From: Chitinophagaceae bacterium
GTDB lineage: Bacteria; Bacteroidota; Bacteroidia; Chitinophagales; Chitinophagaceae
Direction of reading: 5' to 3'
NCBI GenBank assembly: GCA_025923075.1
Contig: JAICGN010000013.1
Location: 1-58,314 of the forward strand
DNA: 58,314 bases
The position numbers were made by a program, and so were the translations under genes. The notes beneath the pieces are model-generated. The model saw only the letters and a list, made by a program, of their open reading frames with translations, searched no databases and was not told the DNA's origin. This document shows, piece after piece, positions 8,206 through 16,696 of this stretch. The first letter of the stretch is position 1, and every line of letters begins with the position of its first letter.

Positions 8206-9363
8206 ATGCGAAAGATTATTTTACCGGTGTTACTGAGTTTATTGCTGGCCGGGTGTCAGAATAAGGATAAAGGATCATTTATTGTTTCCGGCACCCTGCG
8301 AAATGCTTCATCAAAAATGGTATATATTGAAGAAACCAATATTACCTCTGGTGAAAAAAAAGTGAAGGATTCTTCTGCCATTAGTTCCGAGGGAAAGTTT
8401 TCATTGAAAGTGGAAGCAACGGAAGAAGGTGTATATAATCTGCGCCTGCAAAATGATGCTCCTCCATTTGCGACAATTATCAATGATGCATCTAAGATCA
8501 CTGTGGATGCTGATTTCAACAAACAATTTGATTTTTATACTGTGTCTGGATCAAAAGACAGCAAAGCCATCCAGGATTATCTTAGTAGAATAAGTGAAAT
8601 GCAAAGGGATAAGTTTACTATCGCCTTCCAGGCTGACAGCATAAGGAAGAACAACGGTGATTCAGCATTGGCTGAAAGCCTTAACGCAAAACAAAAACAA
8701 ATTGCGGGCGATCTGAAAACATATACACAGCAAACGGTTCAGCAAGCACAAAAAGCGCCGTTTGCTTTTTTTGTACTTGCTACTTACCAGGGTTGGGCAA
8801 ATAATCCCAACTACAAAATGAATGGGTTTAGCAGCGAGGAACTTATTGGCTTGTTGAATGAAATGGTCAACAAGTTTCCCGGACGAACTGATATTGCCGG
8901 TGTCAGGAATTCGGTCGAATCACAAATTCCTAAAACCTTGTGGGTAGGAAAAGTGGCGCCTGAAATTTCTTTACCTGATACAGAAGGGAGAACAGTCAGG
9001 CTTAGCTCATTTCGTGGTAAATATGTTCTTGTTGATTTTTGGGCTAGCTGGTGCGGGCCATGCCGCCGGGAAAATCCTACTGTAGTAGAGGCGTATAATC
9101 AATTTAGAAATAAAAATTTTACCATACTGGGTGTTTCATTAGATAGACCTGGACAAAAAGAAGCGTGGATAAAGGCTATCGTAGATGATAAGCTGAATTG
9201 GACACATGTGAGCGATCTGAAATATTGGCAAAGTGAAGTGGTGCCGGTATACCAGGTTGGTAGCATTCCTTTCAATGTTTTAGTGGATCCCGAAGGGAAA
9301 GTCATTGCAGAAAATCTTCGGGGCTATGCATTGGAACAAAAACTACAAGAGGTATTGAATTGA
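8206..9363 (+). CDS. TlpA-family thiol-disulfide oxidoreductase, lipoprotein with DUF4369-like N-terminus
   Basis: The 385-residue protein has a lipoprotein signal (MRKIILPVLLSLLLAGC, lipid-modified Cys at 17). Residues about 28-125 form the beta-rich domain common at the N-terminus of Bacteroidota TlpA-like proteins (FIVSGTLRNASSKMVYIEE). A helical linker follows, and the thioredoxin fold starts at about 250 (VGKVAPEISLPDTEGRTVRL) with the active site WASWCGPCRREN (Cys283 and Cys286) and the cis-Pro region VGSIPFNVLVD. It probably acts as a membrane-anchored periplasmic thiol reductant; the partner is unknown. It sits 11 bp after gatB and ends at a bidirectional terminator. Confidence 0.93.
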   Translation: MRKIILPVLLSLLLAGCQNKDKGSFIVSGTLRNASSKMVYIEETNITSGEKKVKDSSAISSEGKFSLKVEATEEGVYNLRLQNDAPPFATIINDASKITVDADFNKQFDFYTVSGSKDSKAIQDYLSRISEMQRDKFTIAFQADSIRKNNGDSALAESLNAKQKQIAGDLKTYTQQTVQQAQKAPFAFFVLATYQGWANNPNYKMNGFSSEELIGLLNEMVNKFPGRTDIAGVRNSVESQIPKTLWVGKVAPEISLPDTEGRTVRLSSFRGKYVLVDFWASWCGPCRRENPTVVEAYNQFRNKNFTILGVSLDRPGQKEAWIKAIVDDKLNWTHVSDLKYWQSEVVPVYQVGSIPFNVLVDPEGKVIAENLRGYALEQKLQEVLN

Positions 9364-9379
9364 ACTTTTCTTAATAAAG

Positions 9380-9411
9380 AAAGGGTTGCCATTGGCAACC
9401 CTTTAGTTTTT
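9380..9411. terminator. bidirectional terminator between tlpA-like and susD
   Basis: AAAGGGTTGCC (9380-9390) pairs perfectly with GGCAACCCTTT (9394-9404) around a 3-nt loop, with T-rich sequence on the plus side and A-rich on the other. It lies between convergent genes. Confidence 0.85.
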
Positions 9412-9426
9412 CTCACGGGGAATTTT

Positions 9427-10890
9427 TTAATTATCTGTCATAAGCGGGTTAAGAGATAATTCGTCTGCCGAAATCGGCCAGATATAACCTGGTTCACCCG
9501 GCGCTTTTGCTGCAACGGGACCCTTGGCAGGAATTGTGAGAAGCAATCGCATATGATCAAAATTGTGTAATCCTTCACCCAAAAATTCAATTCTTCTTTC
9601 AAGCAATATTGCATTGATTAGATCGGCTTGTGTTGCCGGAGCCAACACTGTGGCAGCGTCGGACCTTTGACGAACGGCATTTAGTAGCGCTAAAGCCCTT
9701 ACATTCACACCAGTATTTGTTCTTGCTAATGCTTCAGCAAGATTAAGTAATACTTCTGAATAGCGAATTATCGGTGCCCAATCTGTAAAAGGAGACGCAA
9801 CTGTGTATTTTGTATTCAGGTAAAGTTTGCCGGAAACTGTTGCATTAAAACCTCTTCTCGCATCGGCAGCAGTCCAGCCTGTATTAGCGACAATGCCACT
9901 TGGGTTTAGAGAAAATTCTCCATTGCCGACGCCTGCCGGAGTTCTTGACCAATAATATGCCAGTTGATTCTGGGTGCCCGGGTTATCACCTGCTGTACTT
10001 GTCATGGGCATTGATAAAATGGATTCAGTCGTTGTGTAAGGAGTTCTGAACACATTTACAATATTTGCCTGTAAAGCATGAGCAACTCCCGATGTAGCAC
10101 TGAACGGCGCAGTAGTCTGAGCTGCTATTTTATTTGCCTCAGTGATCACCTTTGCATAATCCTGCATGGCTAAATATACTCTTGTTTTCAGCGCGATTGC
10201 AGTATTACGATGAGCACGGGTGGTACTCAGCGTAGCAGTAGTATAAGTAAGAGGCAGATTTGCTTCGGCAAAATCAAGATCAGCGATAATCTGCGTATAT
10301 ACTTCAGCCACTGTGTTTCTTGCCATCGGCGAAGAACCTGGTCCCTTAATGGCTGTTAAACGTAATGGAACACCGGGCTTACTTCCATTACCATCTGTAT
10401 ACGGCTTTGCATAGTGCTCAAGCAATTTAAGATAAGACAAGGCCCTGAGCAATCTTGCTTCAGCGATATAGTTGTTCGCCAGCGCAGCACCTACAACTGA
10501 GGTCCCTTTGGCAGCCATACCTTCAAGGAAAATATTCGAGCCATTAATGACCTGGTAAGCCTGTGCCCACAAGTTCTTAATAAAATTTTGGGAAGTGCCG
10601 GTTGCATTAAGCAGCCAGACATCATATCCTGTAACGCCATTTGTTGTTTCATTCAAAAAATCCTCACCGCGAATATCGCCGGCAATTTGTGCCCTGCCTC
10701 CATAAAAGGTTCCACTTTTGAAAGTTTGATACAAACCGGTAACCTGGTTAGCGATACGGCCCGGTGTATCAAACGCTGTCAGATCAATAACAAATGTTTG
10801 AGGGATAGGTGAAAGTAATTCCCTTTTGCAGGATGTTACCATCATCAATCCAAAACAAATGCTCATTATATATTTTAATTGCTTTTTCAT
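9427..10890 (-). CDS. RagB/SusD-family outer-membrane nutrient-binding lipoprotein
   Basis: The 487-residue protein has a lipoprotein signal (MKKQLKYIMSICFGLMMVTS followed by Cys21). TPR-like helices of the SusD fold follow (YIAEARLLRALSYLKLLEHY, PLRL, STTRAHRNTAIALKTRVYLA). The C-terminal SusD block is PIIRYSEVLLNLAEALAR with ILLERRIEFLGEGLHNFD. It forms a surface lid over the SusC transporter and captures glycan or peptide ligands. It lies 16 bp downstream of the susC-type gene in the same direction, the canonical order. No glycoside hydrolase, peptidase or regulator flanks the pair, so the ligand cannot be inferred. Confidence 0.96.
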   Translation of the reverse strand: MKKQLKYIMSICFGLMMVTSCKRELLSPIPQTFVIDLTAFDTPGRIANQVTGLYQTFKSGTFYGGRAQIAGDIRGEDFLNETTNGVTGYDVWLLNATGTSQNFIKNLWAQAYQVINGSNIFLEGMAAKGTSVVGAALANNYIAEARLLRALSYLKLLEHYAKPYTDGNGSKPGVPLRLTAIKGPGSSPMARNTVAEVYTQIIADLDFAEANLPLTYTTATLSTTRAHRNTAIALKTRVYLAMQDYAKVITEANKIAAQTTAPFSATSGVAHALQANIVNVFRTPYTTTESILSMPMTSTAGDNPGTQNQLAYYWSRTPAGVGNGEFSLNPSGIVANTGWTAADARRGFNATVSGKLYLNTKYTVASPFTDWAPIIRYSEVLLNLAEALARTNTGVNVRALALLNAVRQRSDAATVLAPATQADLINAILLERRIEFLGEGLHNFDHMRLLLTIPAKGPVAAKAPGEPGYIWPISADELSLNPLMTDN

Positions 10891-10906
10891 TCTTTTAACT
10901 TTTTAG

Positions 10907-13900
10907 TTATTGAAAGGTTACGTTCAGTCCAATCACAAAATTCCTTCCGTTTGCAATTGTGTTTCTGTCAATCCCCTGGTTAGAATTTCCGTTTCCATTC
11001 GAAGAAACTTCAGGATCAGGCCCAGGGTAATCTGTAATGATTGCCAGGTTTTGACCGGCAACAAAGATTCTTGCAGAAGAAAGTTTTGCTTTATTAGAAA
11101 GTTTTGCCGGGATATTGTAAGCCAGCGTTACGTTCTTCACTTTTACAAAATCACCTTTGAATGCATTGTATGACATAGGTAAAGCTGAACCGTTGGAAAC
11201 ATTATCGCCATACATCGGTTTTGGCACTGTGGTTATATCGCCTGGCTTTTTCCATGCGTCCAAAACATCTCTATGATTGTTCCAGAAACGCTGATCATGC
11301 AAGCCCGCCCACGTTCCATAATACACATAAAAGCCAAACTGGTAAGTAAGCAATACATTCAGGTCAAAATTTTTATAACGGAATGTGTTATCCCAACCAC
11401 CATAGACTTTTGGCATGGTGTTTCCAAACATCACACCGTCTTTAGCTTGTGTGACACCAACACCGACTGGTTGGCCGGGTTCTGAGTATCTTGTTCCATC
11501 CGGATTGATCCAATTATAAATGCCGGCACTGGTACTTTGATAAAAAGAATATAATACCTGTTGTCCTGCGGCGTTCAGAAGAATTCTCCTGCCGGTTGCA
11601 GGATCGACACCACCGTTGCGTACTAGCCACAAATATCCTAATGAATAACCAACTGCAGTCCGGCTTACCGTTTCAAGCCCTGAAGTGGAAGTAAGTATTT
11701 CGGTTAAGCCGGGAGCAAGAGAAGTTACTTCATTCTTATTTGTCGTGACGTTCAGCGTAGAGGTCCAGCTAAAGTCTTTACCTCTGAATGGGTTGCCGGT
11801 TATGGCAAACTCCCATCCTTTATTATACATCGTTCCCACGTTAAGTGGAATTGCATTTGGTACTCCAGTAGAAGGCGCCTGAGGCACATTCAAAATCAGA
11901 TCTTTGATATCATTGTAATAGCGTGTGGCTTCAATTTGGAGCTTGTCTTTGAACATACTGAAGTTAACACCGACGTCAATCTTTGTGCTTGTTTCCCATT
12001 GCAATCCTGAATTTCCGGCGTAATTGAATTGCAGGGTTGGAAGCCCGCCATACAAGCCGGAGCCATAAGAAGAGTAAATAACATAATCGCCGATCCCGGC
12101 GGTGTTGCCTACTTTACCATAACTGCCACGTAACCTGAAATTATTAAATATGTTGCTCAGCCCTGCTTTATCCCAGAAGTTTTCTTTACCGACGTCCCAG
12201 GCAGCAGATGCTCCCCAGAAAGTTGCTGCTTTGTCTGCGAATGCAGAATATTCGTCTCTCCTGATATTTCCCGAAAGAAAATATTTTTTATTAAAATCAT
12301 AGGTGGCACGGCCAAAGTATGAAAGCAAATAGTTTTCACCAAAAGCAAGACCAGAAGTATTTGGTGTGACCCAACCAGCCTGGATTACTGTAAAAGCAGG
12401 ATCCGAAAGAGTTTGCCTGTTAAGTCCAAAACCCTCATTCGTCCTTCTGTCTTGTTCATTTCCTACCAGCAGACTTACATTGTGTTTGCCAGAAAATGAA
12501 TTATCAAATTGAGCCGTGTTTGTCCATGTCCATCTTTTGAATTTGCCCAATGTGCTCGATGCACTACCTGTTGCGGAGAACCCATCACCATGGATCGGGT
12601 TAAGAAAACTTTCATTATCTACGAATAGGTAATCTACCCCGTACATCGTTCTTAATGTTAGCCATTTTACCGGCTTTATTTGTGCAAATACATGAGATTG
12701 AATATGATTCGTTTCAGAATTTTGTCTATTCAGATCCAGCACAACAACAGGATTGTAAAATCCGACTTGCGCCAATGAATTGTTCATTGGGCCAACCACA
12801 TTATTTGCCGTGATGTTGTATGTTCCGTCATTCTTGTATGGAGCCACGTTAGGCGCAGTGACTAAAGGTATCCGCCCCAACCCTGCAGTTGCAAAACCTT
12901 CACCTGGAAGCGAACCTGAGGAATTTGCGGCAAGATTTTGTTCATTTGAATAAGAGATCTTTCCTCCTACTGTAAACCAATTATTCACCTTGCTTTCTAC
13001 GTTGAACAAAATATTTTTCCTGATAAAATCATTTTTGATAAGGATACCTTCCTGGTCAGTAAAGCCTGCAGAAAAATAATACGTAGTGGCATCACTACCA
13101 CCGGAAACATTGATATTATGGTCGTGTGAAAAGCCCGTGCGGTAAACATGATCTGACCAACGGGTATCGATTGTATTGCCGTTTGCATCCGTTGCCAATG
13201 CAAATTTTGTATAGCCATTTCCTGCCGGGTTTGTTGAGTTTACGCCGGGATTATTAGCAGCAGCCATATTCTTATAATCAGTGTATTCCTGCGCGTTCAG
13301 TACATCAGGAAGTCCATAAGGCTGCGTCCAGCTGACTGAAGCATTGTAACTAACTTTTGCTTTTCCTGCTCTTCCTTTTTTGGTGGTAATAAATACAACA
13401 CCATTTGCTGCGCGGCTACCATAGATAGCAGTCGCCGCGGCATCTTTCGCGATATCTATGCTTTCGATATCATTCGGGTTGATGCTTGCCAGCGCGTTGC
13501 CTGCGGCAGATGTGGAACTGAAATCACCCGTAGGTGTAGGAATACCATCAACAACGATTAGGGGATAGGAGCTTAGCGAAATAGAATTTGTTCCTCTGAT
13601 GCGAAAAACCGGCGGGGTATTTAAAACGCCGTTTGGAACCGTGATCTGTACACCAGTGGCGCGACCTGCCAAAGCTTGTTCAAAACTTTGTATAGGTTTG
13701 TTGGCAACGGTTGCGCCCTTTACGGTGGCAATGTTACCTGAGACATCTCTTCTGCGTGCAGTGCCGTAACCGGTGACCACCACTTCAGCAAGGGTTTTGT
13801 CTTCGCCTTTTAAACTCACGTCTATTACAGCCAGCGTGCCTATCTGTTTTTCTTCAGTGATCATGTCAATCGAAGAAAAAATCAGGGCCCTTGCATTGGC

Positions 13901-14095
13901 AGGAACAGTCAGAGAGTAAGTTCCGTCGGGATTTGATGTGGTACCAGTTGTAGTACCTTTTACGATAACCGATACATTCGCAACTGGATTGCCTTTGTCA
14001 TCGGTTATCTTTCCGGTGATAGTGCGTTGAGCCAGCGTGATAATACTGAGCAGCACGAATCCGGACAGGAGTAGTAGTTGTTTCCTCATGTGCAT
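10907..14095 (-). CDS. SusC/RagA-family TonB-linked outer-membrane transporter
   Basis: The 1062-residue protein has a signal peptide (RKQLLLLSGFVLLSIITLAQ). A carboxypeptidase-regulatory-like beta domain follows (TGKITDDKGNPVANVSVIVK, residues about 24-105), then the plug domain with the TonB-linked signature DKTLAEVVVTGYGTARRRDV, FRIRGTNS, PLIVVDGIP and AAATAIYGSRAANGVVFITT. The 22-strand barrel region ends with FVIGLNVTFQ, an aromatic C-terminus as expected for Bam insertion. It imports ligands captured by the adjacent SusD. The frame allows starts at 14095 (MHMRK) and 14089 (MRK); the latter looks more natural. The leader upstream is long, about 165 nt from the candidate promoter. Confidence 0.97.
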   Translation of the reverse strand: MHMRKQLLLLSGFVLLSIITLAQRTITGKITDDKGNPVANVSVIVKGTTTGTTSNPDGTYSLTVPANARALIFSSIDMITEEKQIGTLAVIDVSLKGEDKTLAEVVVTGYGTARRRDVSGNIATVKGATVANKPIQSFEQALAGRATGVQITVPNGVLNTPPVFRIRGTNSISLSSYPLIVVDGIPTPTGDFSSTSAAGNALASINPNDIESIDIAKDAAATAIYGSRAANGVVFITTKKGRAGKAKVSYNASVSWTQPYGLPDVLNAQEYTDYKNMAAANNPGVNSTNPAGNGYTKFALATDANGNTIDTRWSDHVYRTGFSHDHNINVSGGSDATTYYFSAGFTDQEGILIKNDFIRKNILFNVESKVNNWFTVGGKISYSNEQNLAANSSGSLPGEGFATAGLGRIPLVTAPNVAPYKNDGTYNITANNVVGPMNNSLAQVGFYNPVVVLDLNRQNSETNHIQSHVFAQIKPVKWLTLRTMYGVDYLFVDNESFLNPIHGDGFSATGSASSTLGKFKRWTWTNTAQFDNSFSGKHNVSLLVGNEQDRRTNEGFGLNRQTLSDPAFTVIQAGWVTPNTSGLAFGENYLLSYFGRATYDFNKKYFLSGNIRRDEYSAFADKAATFWGASAAWDVGKENFWDKAGLSNIFNNFRLRGSYGKVGNTAGIGDYVIYSSYGSGLYGGLPTLQFNYAGNSGLQWETSTKIDVGVNFSMFKDKLQIEATRYYNDIKDLILNVPQAPSTGVPNAIPLNVGTMYNKGWEFAITGNPFRGKDFSWTSTLNVTTNKNEVTSLAPGLTEILTSTSGLETVSRTAVGYSLGYLWLVRNGGVDPATGRRILLNAAGQQVLYSFYQSTSAGIYNWINPDGTRYSEPGQPVGVGVTQAKDGVMFGNTMPKVYGGWDNTFRYKNFDLNVLLTYQFGFYVYYGTWAGLHDQRFWNNHRDVLDAWKKPGDITTVPKPMYGDNVSNGSALPMSYNAFKGDFVKVKNVTLAYNIPAKLSNKAKLSSARIFVAGQNLAIITDYPGPDPEVSSNGNGNSNQGIDRNTIANGRNFVIGLNVTFQ

Positions 14096-14260
14096 GTGTT
14101 TTAGTGATGAAAAAAATTGTATGCCTATATAAATATTTAGTAGTCGGCCTTACAACCTGCATTTTTCTAAGGGATAAAGACTAGTGGATAAGGCGTAAAA
14201 TGGTTGGTATAAGATGATCGCTCCAAGCAGGAAGACACAAACCCATACCTTTCTGCTGCA

Positions 14261-14268
14261 CAAAAATA
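14261..14268 (-). promoter_or_regulatory. candidate -7 box for the susC-susD operon
   Basis: Read on the minus strand the octamer is TATTTTTG, matching TAnnTTTG. It lies just after the RND transporter stop and would give a 5' leader of about 160 nt. The -33 position is weak. Confidence 0.35.
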
Positions 14269-14278
14269 GGGGGTTAGA

Positions 14279-16600
14279 CTATTTCTTTTTACGAATAAAT
14301 GTAATTAATAAGGAAGGTAATAATACCAGATTGGTCAGCGTGGCGGTAATAAGCGTGAGAGAAGTAAGCCATCCAAGTGACTGTGTGCCGCCGAAACCGC
14401 TGAAACAGAAAATGATAAAACCGGCTATAAGAACTAAAGAAGTATAGATAATGCTGATGCCTGTACCATGTATTGTTTCAATCACCGTCTGTTTCATATT
14501 GAAATTATTGCGAGGCAGTTCTTGTTTGTAATTTACAAGAAAACGGATGGTAACATCAATAGCAATTCCAAGAGCCACACTAAATATTAAGACGGTAGAA
14601 GGCTTAATTCGTATTCCCAGCCAACCCATAACCCCCGCGGTAATGATCAATGGTATAACATTTGGTATCAATGAGCACAGGAGGATGCGGAATGAACGAA
14701 AAAGATACATCATGCAAACGGCAATTAACCCGAATGCCCACATAATGCTTTCCTTCAATCCATTAATGATAAAATTGCTACCCTCAAGAAAGGTAACGCT
14801 TGCACCGGTGAGCTGCACATTGTAATTAGCTTTGTCAAAAATGGAGTCCGCCTTTTTCTGGATCGTATCAAGTACTTGGGGCAAACGATAGCTACCCACG
14901 TCACTCATGCTTACACTTATTCTGGCTTCCTGTTTATTGCTATCGATAAATGAAGAAATAAGTTTCCCAAAAGAATTTTCTTTATTCCCTGAATCCGATT
15001 GAAATTCTAGATAAGGTTTTAGCGGTATCAAGTCGAATTCTGTAGGTGCTGAATAATTCAAACTGTCGCCTTCAAAGAAAGCTTGCTTGGCAAACTTTAA
15101 ACCTTCGGTAATGTTTAGTGGTTTCCCTATTTGGGGCATTGCAGCCAGAAATTGAGAAAGCGAGTCAATTTTTAAAAGATTAGTAAGGTTGCGGGTGACG
15201 CCGCGTTTCTGCTTTGTATCAACGAGTATTTCCAACGGCATTACACCTTTGAAATTTCTTTCAAAAAATTTCAGATCTGTATAGATCTTATCAGTTTTCG
15301 GAAGATCATCGACAATAAAACCGTTGCTTTCTAATCTCATTATTCCAAATGCTGCAGCAATTAAAACGATCCCGGTGACGCGATAAATCAATTTACGATG
15401 ATTGAGCGACCAACGTTCAAGACGATCAAGCCAACGCCTTAATCGTGGATTATCAAGATATTTTGTATGCCTGCTTTTTGGTGGAGGAAGAAAGCTTAAT
15501 ACCGAGGGAATAAAAATAAGAGAAATAAAAAACAACGCCATGATATTAAATCCGGCTACAGCTCCAAATTCTTTTAATATTTGACTACGGGTTAAAAAGA
15601 AAACTGCGAAACCAATCGCGGCAGTTATGTTGCAAAACAAGGTAACAATACCCATCTTTTCTACCATTGTTACAAGCGCAATTCTTTTATCACCAGTTTC
15701 ATTATACGACACATGAAATTTATTCAGAAAATAAATACAATTGGGAATACCAATTACAACTACCAATGGCGGAATAAGCGCTGTAAGCAAAGTGATCTTA
15801 TAACCCATCAAAACCATAGTACCTAAACTCCATATCACACCAATGCCAACAACTGCAATTGATAAAAGCATACTGGTCACCGAACGAAAAAACAATAGGA
15901 GAATAACTGCTGATAGAATGACAGATATGACAAGGAACCATTTCATTTCATCGGCAATTCTTTTTGCTAATACGGTACGAATAAGCGGCAAACCGCTTAG
16001 ATGTGTTTGCAAAGAATGCTTTTTCCCAAACGCATCACTCAACGCAATGATCTCCGCTACTGTTATCTCCCTTTTTTTCGAGGCCAGCACCCCCTTATTA
16101 ATATTTACTCCAAGCAACCATGCATTTGAATCAGGGTTATATAATAAGCCACGGTAAAAAGGAAGACTATAAAAAACATTTCGACAACTATCAATTTCGG
16201 TTTGTGAAAGAGGTCTGTTGCCAAATATCAGTTGAGAGCTCAGTTTTTCGGTGGCCGAATCTTTTATAAGATTGATAGCAGTTGGTACGGAGATCACCGT
16301 TTCCGCCCCCGGTACTTTTTTTATATCGTTTATAAGCTGGGCATAATCATTGAAAATTCTTTCTTCAAAAAGTTTATCAGTTTGAATACCGATCACCAGC
16401 ACGCTGCCATCTTCGCCAAATTTTTTTCTGAATTCCTGGTACGCTTTAAATTTTGGATGATCTGTTGGAATGGCATTAGCAAATTCATAGTTCAATTGAA
16501 GTTCTTTTGCTTCGAAAGCCATAAAAGCAGTAATCCCAAGCAAAAGAATTAAAAAAAGAATCCTGTATTTAAGGATTAACTGGCCGAGGCTTTTCCACAT
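14279..16600 (-). CDS. RND-superfamily exporter, MMPL/patched type
   Basis: The 773-residue protein has the two-fold RND layout. Helix 1 is at about residues 12-30 (YRILFLILLLGITAFMAFEA), followed by a large periplasmic loop and helices 2-6 at about 215-370 (MKWFLVISVILSAVILLLFF, GIGVIWSLGTMVLMGYKITL, ALIPPLVVVIGIPNCIYFLN). The pattern repeats from about 400, with a second loop and helices at about 615-770 (GLIAVCMMYLFRSFRILLCS, VFSVALGIAIDVTIRFL). The Asp in helix 4 is replaced by GIPNC in the first half but present as GIAIDVT in the second. The family exports lipids, hopanoids or hydrophobic molecules by proton antiport; substrate unknown. It is transcribed divergently from porZ. Confidence 0.9.
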   Translation of the reverse strand: MWKSLGQLILKYRILFLILLLGITAFMAFEAKELQLNYEFANAIPTDHPKFKAYQEFRKKFGEDGSVLVIGIQTDKLFEERIFNDYAQLINDIKKVPGAETVISVPTAINLIKDSATEKLSSQLIFGNRPLSQTEIDSCRNVFYSLPFYRGLLYNPDSNAWLLGVNINKGVLASKKREITVAEIIALSDAFGKKHSLQTHLSGLPLIRTVLAKRIADEMKWFLVISVILSAVILLLFFRSVTSMLLSIAVVGIGVIWSLGTMVLMGYKITLLTALIPPLVVVIGIPNCIYFLNKFHVSYNETGDKRIALVTMVEKMGIVTLFCNITAAIGFAVFFLTRSQILKEFGAVAGFNIMALFFISLIFIPSVLSFLPPPKSRHTKYLDNPRLRRWLDRLERWSLNHRKLIYRVTGIVLIAAAFGIMRLESNGFIVDDLPKTDKIYTDLKFFERNFKGVMPLEILVDTKQKRGVTRNLTNLLKIDSLSQFLAAMPQIGKPLNITEGLKFAKQAFFEGDSLNYSAPTEFDLIPLKPYLEFQSDSGNKENSFGKLISSFIDSNKQEARISVSMSDVGSYRLPQVLDTIQKKADSIFDKANYNVQLTGASVTFLEGSNFIINGLKESIMWAFGLIAVCMMYLFRSFRILLCSLIPNVIPLIITAGVMGWLGIRIKPSTVLIFSVALGIAIDVTIRFLVNYKQELPRNNFNMKQTVIETIHGTGISIIYTSLVLIAGFIIFCFSGFGGTQSLGWLTSLTLITATLTNLVLLPSLLITFIRKKK

Positions 16601-16684
16601 ACTGCTGACTTTGATAAAAACTGGCGCAAAGAAACAGAAAAATGACTGAACAGCCCTCTAAACCCTCATTTAGATTAAGAGTGA

Positions 16685-16692
16685 TATTTTTG
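16685..16692 (+). promoter_or_regulatory. candidate -7 box very close to the porZ start
   Basis: TATTTTTG matches TAnnTTTG but ends only 4 nt before the GTG start at 16697, which would leave essentially no leader. A -33 element is not evident, so this may be fortuitous. Confidence 0.3.
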
Positions 16693-16696
16693 AAAT

